Positions 13,709-17,753 of a DNA stretch of 17,753 nt are shown here, one piece after another (the first letter of the stretch is position 1; each line of letters begins with the position of its first letter). The position numbers and the translations under genes are program-made. The stretch lies in the NCBI GenBank assembly GCA_021827885.1, contig JAKAUD010000128.1:1-17753 (forward strand), written 5' to 3'. The DNA comes from Thermoplasmata archaeon. Lineage in GTDB: Archaea; Thermoplasmatota; Thermoplasmata; Thermoplasmatales; Thermoplasmataceae. Below the pieces are notes generated by a model. The model ran no database searches. It saw nothing but the letters and a program-made list of their open reading frames with translations, and was not told where the DNA came from.

Positions 13709-15135
13709 CTCGGAGGCTGAGATGTCTGTTCTACATCACTCTCCTTAAGGGGAACCTTCCTCATTCTGTATGAGATAAAGAGTCCGATAAGGAACCATAT
13801 TACTACTATCGGTCCAGCCAGTATAAATGGGAAGGGCAATCCCAGGAAGCTGTAATAAAATATTATGATGATGAATATGCTTCCGATCGTCGGGCCAACT
13901 ATGTGCTTAAGAATGTTAAGCTCCTTCAATCTGTTCATCAGGAACGCAAGAGACTGATTCACTGCAAAGTGATATATCAGATTTGTCACAGTCAGTATTG
14001 TTGCCCAAACCACGACTGTATAGAAGAAACCGGTCAGGACACCGTAGTGAAGAACCATCGGTATTTGAGTCAGAAGCGTTGCTGCTAAAGCAAAAACCAA
14101 GACTGCTAATGAAGCCCTGCTTGGGCTTCCATATTTAGGATGGATCTTGGAAAACGACTTTGGCAAGATATTATCCCTGCTGAGCGAGTAAAGAATTCTT
14201 TCTGCGGCATTCCCAAACGTCAAGGGGGACGTTATTTGACCCATGAGGGCAATGATGAGTACGAGAAGGGCAAATCCCACTCCTACAAACTTAGCCGTTA
14301 CAAGTAAGGCTGGAGCATATGTTCCCGCCAGTGCGGCCAGTCCGGATTTAGGAACACCCACAGAGATGGCATACATCATGAAGGTCTCGAAAATTCCTGC
14401 CACCAGTATAGAGGTTATTATCGCTTTTTTCATCGTTGCTTTTGAAAATTTAGCCTCTTCACTGAAGTGAACTACCGCAGAGTATCCTATGTATGCTGTC
14501 AGAGGTCCCGTGACCATCCCGATGAAGAAACCGCTCAACCCGCCGCTCGAATTAGCTATGTTAAAAGTACCAAGAGTGTTGTAGTGACTGTGTGAAACGA
14601 TCATAATGCCTGCAGCAGTAATGAATATTAGCTGTGCAATCCCAACGATCATTGCTATGATGGCTGAAAGCTTGATCCCAAAGTAGCTTACCAGGAATAC
14701 AAAAATAACGACTAAGATGCTGGCTAGGAATGGTATGAAAGTTGGAAGTGTAACGTTGAATAAGGTACTTGCAGTAACTGGTATAAGCCAGCCGAAGACT
14801 GTGGATGAAATTATTACAGGAGTCATCTGTGCAATAAACTGATCCCAAGCTACTGCCCTTGAGATTACAGGGCTGTTTGTACCCTTCTGTACAAATTTGT
14901 AAAAACCACCTGCGTTGACCACCTTGGTTGAAAAAATGTAAACCGCTATGACATTAAAGAACATTAGAGCTGTGCCAAGAACAAAAGTCAACGGCGCTGC
15001 CTCTCCCGCAAATGAAAGGGCAGTAGTAGATGAGACAATGTAAATGCTTCCCGGAAAGATCGCAATTACTGAAAGAAACACTATACTCCAAAAGCCAAGA
15101 ACTCCCTTTGGCAGATTCTCTGTTGCCATAGGCAT
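13705..15135 (-). CDS. APC superfamily amino acid permease
   Basis: This 476-residue protein is a secondary transporter of the amino acid-polyamine-organocation superfamily, with about 12 hydrophobic helices. The family signature is in the first third: a first helix with FLSVIAIFPGSIY (unwound Gly-containing segment), and VVNAGGFYKFVQKG, matching the A-G-G-x-Y-x-x-x motif of APC members, followed by FSEEAKFSKATMKKAI-type loops, as in the E-E-x-x-x-P/A motif after helix 6. It ends in a hydrophilic tail. Substrate is unknown; amino acids are likeliest. ATGs at 15135 and 15129 are both possible; a TATA element (agatttatg on the minus strand, 15155-15163) is 24-30 bases upstream, implying a leaderless mRNA. 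Its stop overlaps that of the aminotransferase in CTAG. Confidence 0.87.
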   Translation of the reverse strand: MPMATENLPKGVLGFWSIVFLSVIAIFPGSIYIVSSTTALSFAGEAAPLTFVLGTALMFFNVIAVYIFSTKVVNAGGFYKFVQKGTNSPVISRAVAWDQFIAQMTPVIISSTVFGWLIPVTASTLFNVTLPTFIPFLASILVVIFVFLVSYFGIKLSAIIAMIVGIAQLIFITAAGIMIVSHSHYNTLGTFNIANSSGGLSGFFIGMVTGPLTAYIGYSAVVHFSEEAKFSKATMKKAIITSILVAGIFETFMMYAISVGVPKSGLAALAGTYAPALLVTAKFVGVGFALLVLIIALMGQITSPLTFGNAAERILYSLSRDNILPKSFSKIHPKYGSPSRASLAVLVFALAATLLTQIPMVLHYGVLTGFFYTVVVWATILTVTNLIYHFAVNQSLAFLMNRLKELNILKHIVGPTIGSIFIIIIFYYSFLGLPFPFILAGPIVVIWFLIGLFISYRMRKVPLKESDVEQTSQPPS

Positions 15136-15154
15136 TATTATGCAGTCAGATCTA

Positions 15155-15163
15155 CATAAATCT
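15155..15163 (-). promoter_or_regulatory. TATA box of the amino acid permease gene
   Basis: The minus strand reads agatttatg, centred 24-30 bases before the two possible ATG starts. It suggests the permease has its own promoter although the amidohydrolase gene ends only 62 bases upstream. Confidence 0.4.
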
Positions 15164-15197
15164 TTCTAGGTTTTATTGAGTTATTTTCTGATTATTT

Positions 15198-16427
15198 CTA
15201 CGGTGACCTCTTGACTGTTTTACCGTTCTTTATGACTAAAACCACATTTTCCGGACTAAGCACTGAGACGTCTTTAAAAGGATCTCCTTTGACTGCTATT
15301 ATATCGCCCCTAAATCCCTTCCTAATGGACCCCGTACTTTCTAGCCCTAAGCATTCAGCAGCCGAAGACGTTGCTGCTTTGAGTGCATTTTCTACTCCTA
15401 TAATTTCTGAAAGGTAGATTATCTCCTTTGAATTAGTTCCGTGAGGCTCATCGAAAGTGCCGAGGAAGTCAGTTCCGACAGCTATCTTTAAACGAGATTC
15501 GTGAGCTATTTTTACTTCCTTCTCGATGTGGCGTCTGATCATTGCATCTCTCGTCTCGTTCGCATTTTTCCTTGCTCTTTTATAAACAGACAACGTAGGT
15601 ACATAGAAAGTTCCCTTTTTCTTCATATCTTCCGCGAGTTCATTGGTTAACCCTAACCCATGCTCTATGCTATCAAAATCAGCTTCCACGGAATTTAATA
15701 TTGCCGTTTCGCCATAAGCATGTGAAGCGGCCTTCATACTCGCTCGATGTGCTTCATCGCTGATCGCTGACAACTCTTCTATCGTAAATTCATCCTTAAT
15801 TTTTCCTCCCCCAACAAAGCTTCGCGAGGAGTACGCCTTAATCGATTCAGCCCCATTTCTAATATTCAACCTAACAGCTTTCCTGCACTCCCACGGTCCA
15901 TCACAGTAGTACGAGTAAGACATTCTCTTAGAATCTTCATAAGAGAGAAACTTTGGGTCATCATTTCCTCCAGTCTCTGCTAACGAAAATCCTGATGAAA
16001 TTATTCGCGGTCCCAACAAAATTCCATCCTTTTCGGCTTTACTTAATCCTAGCGATACTTTATCGCCCATTGTTCTGACAGTCGTAAAACCGGCTAGCAA
16101 TAACTTTTGTGAGTCATAAACGGATTTTACCGTCAGAGAAACATCTGGAGTCAGCACCCAATCACTCAAAGAATGACTTTCAGTCCCAAAGAAATGAATG
16201 TGTGTGTCTATGAGTCCCGGAAGAAACGTGACATTAGGTAATTCAGTAGCCCCTTCTGCCAATTTGCCAGATACACTGTCGATTTCGTCAATAAACTCTA
16301 TAAGTCCCGTCGTCTCGTTGATTCCGATTTCGGCAGTTTCAATTAACTTGAATCCATCGAAGACTTTACCTCTTAACTTCATATTATTCAAATCTCTCTC
16401 CGACATATTAAATCTGTGTATACCCAT
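15198..16427 (-). CDS. metal-dependent amidohydrolase (prolidase/imidazolonepropionase-like)
   Basis: The 409-residue protein is an amidohydrolase-superfamily TIM-barrel enzyme whose metal ligands are all present: H76 and H78 in LIDTHIHFF, the probable carboxylated Lys197 in ESIKAYSSR, H236 in AASHAYGE, H256 in SIEHGLGL and D320 in VGTDFLG. The pattern, together with LLAGFTTVRTMG, places it among the cytosolic Xaa-Pro dipeptidase / imidazolonepropionase-like group, which hydrolyses amide bonds in dipeptides or cyclic amides. A small beta domain is formed by both ends, closing with KGFRGDIIAVKGDPFKDV. No signal peptide is seen. The start could also be ATG 16406 (residue 8), which has a TATA-like element about 30 bases upstream. 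The gene precedes the permease gene by 62 bases on the same strand. Dipeptide hydrolysis fits the peptide-import context but is an inference. Confidence 0.85.
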   Translation of the reverse strand: MGIHRFNMSERDLNNMKLRGKVFDGFKLIETAEIGINETTGLIEFIDEIDSVSGKLAEGATELPNVTFLPGLIDTHIHFFGTESHSLSDWVLTPDVSLTVKSVYDSQKLLLAGFTTVRTMGDKVSLGLSKAEKDGILLGPRIISSGFSLAETGGNDDPKFLSYEDSKRMSYSYYCDGPWECRKAVRLNIRNGAESIKAYSSRSFVGGGKIKDEFTIEELSAISDEAHRASMKAASHAYGETAILNSVEADFDSIEHGLGLTNELAEDMKKKGTFYVPTLSVYKRARKNANETRDAMIRRHIEKEVKIAHESRLKIAVGTDFLGTFDEPHGTNSKEIIYLSEIIGVENALKAATSSAAECLGLESTGSIRKGFRGDIIAVKGDPFKDVSVLSPENVVLVIKNGKTVKRSP

Positions 16428-16756
16428 ATTTTACCGCGACTCGTATGTTAGATTTTTGGAAATTTCACAAATTTATTCCGTTACTCTTTAGCATTTTTAG
16501 CCTGATCATATCATTCACCTTAAAAATGAAGAATCCAGATCAGAATTTTCTAACACGATTGAAATTCATCTATCTTTAGATAAGCTGATAGCTTATAACG
16601 GGATTATTCAAGGAATATTGACATTAAAGGTACTATGTTTGACGATAGCAAACAAGGAGCCATCGTGAGTACAAAGCGCGCAAAAGGGTATTTACAATGG
16701 CCGTAGGGAAGCAGTAAAATGGCCGATTCTGTTCTGAAAGCGACCCCTATAGGGGA
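16428..16756. other. intergenic region between amidohydrolase and tRNA-Lys
   Basis: No coding frame of note. It contains the amidohydrolase promoter region (TATA-like taaaatatg on the minus strand, about 16433-16441) and, next to the tRNA 3' end, a perfect 12-base palindrome CCCCTATAGGGG (16744-16755). That palindrome could help end tRNA transcription or be an integration scar. Confidence 0.4.
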
Positions 16757-16830
16757 CGGGCCCGAGGGGATTTGAACCCCTGACCTACTGGTTAAGAGCC
16801 GGTCGCTCTACCTGTCTAAGCTACGGGCCC
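16757..16830 (-). tRNA. tRNA-Lys (anticodon CUU)
   Basis: The minus strand folds as a 74-base tRNA: acceptor stem GGGCCCG/CGGGCCC with discriminator G, D stem GCTT/GAGC, anticodon loop CTCTTAA with anticodon CTT (16794-16796), variable loop AGGTC and T arm AGGGG-TTCAAAT-CCCCT. It decodes AAG lysine codons. No CCA is encoded and there is no intron. The middle base pair of the anticodon stem is a C-A mismatch (16801 with 16789); all other stems pair, with one G-U in the D stem. The acceptor GGGCCCG matches tRNA-Lys of related archaea as I remember it. Confidence 0.93.
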
Positions 16831-16852
16831 AGCGAAGGTTATTCGTTCCAAA

Positions 16853-16865
16853 GCATAAATATTTC
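16853..16865 (-). promoter_or_regulatory. TATA box of the tRNA-Lys gene
   Basis: The minus strand reads aaatatttatgc-like sequence centred about 29 bases before the mature tRNA 5' end, the usual archaeal box A position for a tRNA gene. Confidence 0.5.
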
Positions 16866-16935
16866 CGGCTCTCAAACGGGGAAGATGAATTACAAATCCT
16901 AATAATCTTCAGTGTTCCTACTAGATGTTCAAATG

Positions 16936-17753
16936 TCAGTCGTTCAATACGTGTCCATTTTCTAGTATTCTCGCTATCTCTGGTCTTATGATTTCCTGAG
17001 GAATTTCCTGGCCTGTCTTCAACATTTCTCTTATTTTAGTCTGGCTGATGATCATCCTATCCTCAATAGCGTGAGGACAGACGTTTTCGGAGGTTATTCC
17101 TCTACACTTCTTGCAGTAGAATGTGTCCCTGAATTTTAGTGGAATCATTCCTATATCGATTTCATCGAATATTCTCTGAGCAGCATATGGATCATAGTAA
17201 TTGCCGACTCCCGCCTGATCTCTTCCAATTATGTAGTGTGTAGCCCCATAGTTTCTCCTGATTATCGCAAGAAAAATCGCTGCCCTTGGCCCCGCATAAC
17301 GCATTGTAATCGAGAGAGAACCCATCATTGCCTTTTCAGCTCTATGGTAATTCTTCAACAGAGCTTCATAAGAATTCATTATCACATCCGCTCTGTAGTC
17401 CCCTTTCTTCAGTCGGCCGACTACAAGGTGGACAAACAGCCCATCTATGCCTGGAAGCTCGAGTGAGACTTTTTGAAGATATTCATGTGCTACGTGTGGG
17501 GGATTCCTAGCTTGGTAGGCAACAATATTTTTCCATCCTTTATTTTCGAACTCCTTCCTGACTTCGGAGGGGTGTTTCTCGTAAACTCCTCCGGGAAGCT
17601 CTGGATCTCTGTATATCTTGACTTTGCCGGAGATTGAGTAATCTCCGTACTTCTCAAATATGTCCTGCACGTTTGGGTGTTTCATTTCCAGGGTACCGTA
17701 GACTTCTTGTGCAATTTCTTTTTTGTTTAACCTATACTTCGTTTCGATATCCA
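16936..17753 (-). CDS. sat: sulfate adenylyltransferase (ATP sulfurylase), 5' end outside window
   Basis: ATP sulfurylase makes adenosine 5'-phosphosulfate from sulfate and ATP, or ATP from APS in the reverse direction. The frame is open to the window edge; at least 22 residues precede the first in-window Met (17685), including K-K-E-I-A-Q-E-V-Y-G-T-L, which is typical internal sequence, so the gene is cut, not short. Counting from that Met, the ATP-binding QARNPPHVAHE (58-68) matches the Q-x-R-N-P-x-H-x-x-H motif, HLVVGRLKKGDYR (86-98) takes the place of H-P-L-V-G-x-x-K-x-x-D, GRDQAGVG (154-161) follows, and the zinc-type cluster C-K-K-C (191-194) with C-P-H (203-205) is present. It has no APS kinase domain at this end. 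Its end is about 105 bases from tRNA-Lys. Confidence 0.93.
   Translation of the reverse strand, partial: DIETKYRLNKKEIAQEVYGTLEMKHPNVQDIFEKYGDYSISGKVKIYRDPELPGGVYEKHPSEVRKEFENKGWKNIVAYQARNPPHVAHEYLQKVSLELPGIDGLFVHLVVGRLKKGDYRADVIMNSYEALLKNYHRAEKAMMGSLSITMRYAGPRAAIFLAIIRRNYGATHYIIGRDQAGVGNYYDPYAAQRIFDEIDIGMIPLKFRDTFYCKKCRGITSENVCPHAIEDRMIISQTKIREMLKTGQEIPQEIIRPEIARILENGHVLND

Noticed and set aside
14561..14848. 95-codon minus-strand frame in another frame of the permease gene
   Set aside because: His/Cys/Tyr-rich product on the same strand as a clearly coding permease frame.
16198..16491. 97-codon plus-strand frame
   Set aside because: Antisense to the amidohydrolase N-terminus, which has intact metal-binding motifs.
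1..17753. CRISPR array, rRNA, toxin-antitoxin or restriction system
   Set aside because: No regularly spaced direct repeats, no rRNA-like sequence and no recognisable defence protein anywhere in the window.

Overview
The window looks like an archaeal chromosome, most likely from the Thermoplasmatales or a close relative in the Thermoplasmatota. The genome is AT-rich (hand counts of gene-bearing lines give about 37-40% GC). Several starts sit 23-36 bases downstream of archaeal TATA-like boxes, as expected for leaderless or short-leader transcripts. The one tRNA gene does not encode CCA. The peptide-binding protein has the archaeal layout of signal peptide, many N-glycosylation sequons and a C-terminal membrane anchor. 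The species is inferred; no marker gene fixes it.

Left part (1-3070): a DMT/EamA-type transporter (+) is followed by a decayed IS1182-like transposase start. On the minus strand lie an unrecognised multi-span membrane protein, an Asp/Glu racemase translationally coupled to it, and a doubtful 69-residue ORF. Next (3071-8644, minus strand) is a complete five-gene dipeptide/oligopeptide ABC transporter operon: binding protein, DppB, DppC, DppD, DppF. Its cistrons overlap or nearly abut, and a TATA box plus two interlocked inverted repeats lie upstream. A stand-alone class II glutamine amidotransferase lies at about 9.5-10.25 kb.

From 10.25 to 12.6 kb no intact gene is visible. This stretch is a graveyard: a GC-richer block (about 50-55%) holding the broken middle of a TnpB (IS200/IS605) gene, a second broken frame, a TnpB-like C-terminal piece whose zinc-finger cysteines are lost, and a 63-base structured inverted repeat.

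Right part (12.6-17.75 kb): a class III aminotransferase (+) converges on an APC-family amino-acid permease (-), their stop codons sharing one CTAG. Then come a metal-dependent amidohydrolase (-), tRNA-Lys(CUU) (-) and an ATP sulfurylase gene cut by the window edge (-).

Taken together the intact genes fit a peptide- and amino-acid-scavenging heterotroph: peptide import, a possible dipeptidase-like amidohydrolase, amino-acid import, transamination, racemisation and amide hydrolysis. That link is inferred from neighbourhood and family. I see no CRISPR array, no defence system and no clear new multi-gene system. The best leads are the decayed TnpB locus with its hairpin, the membrane-protein/racemase pair, and the repeats upstream of the peptide-transporter operon.
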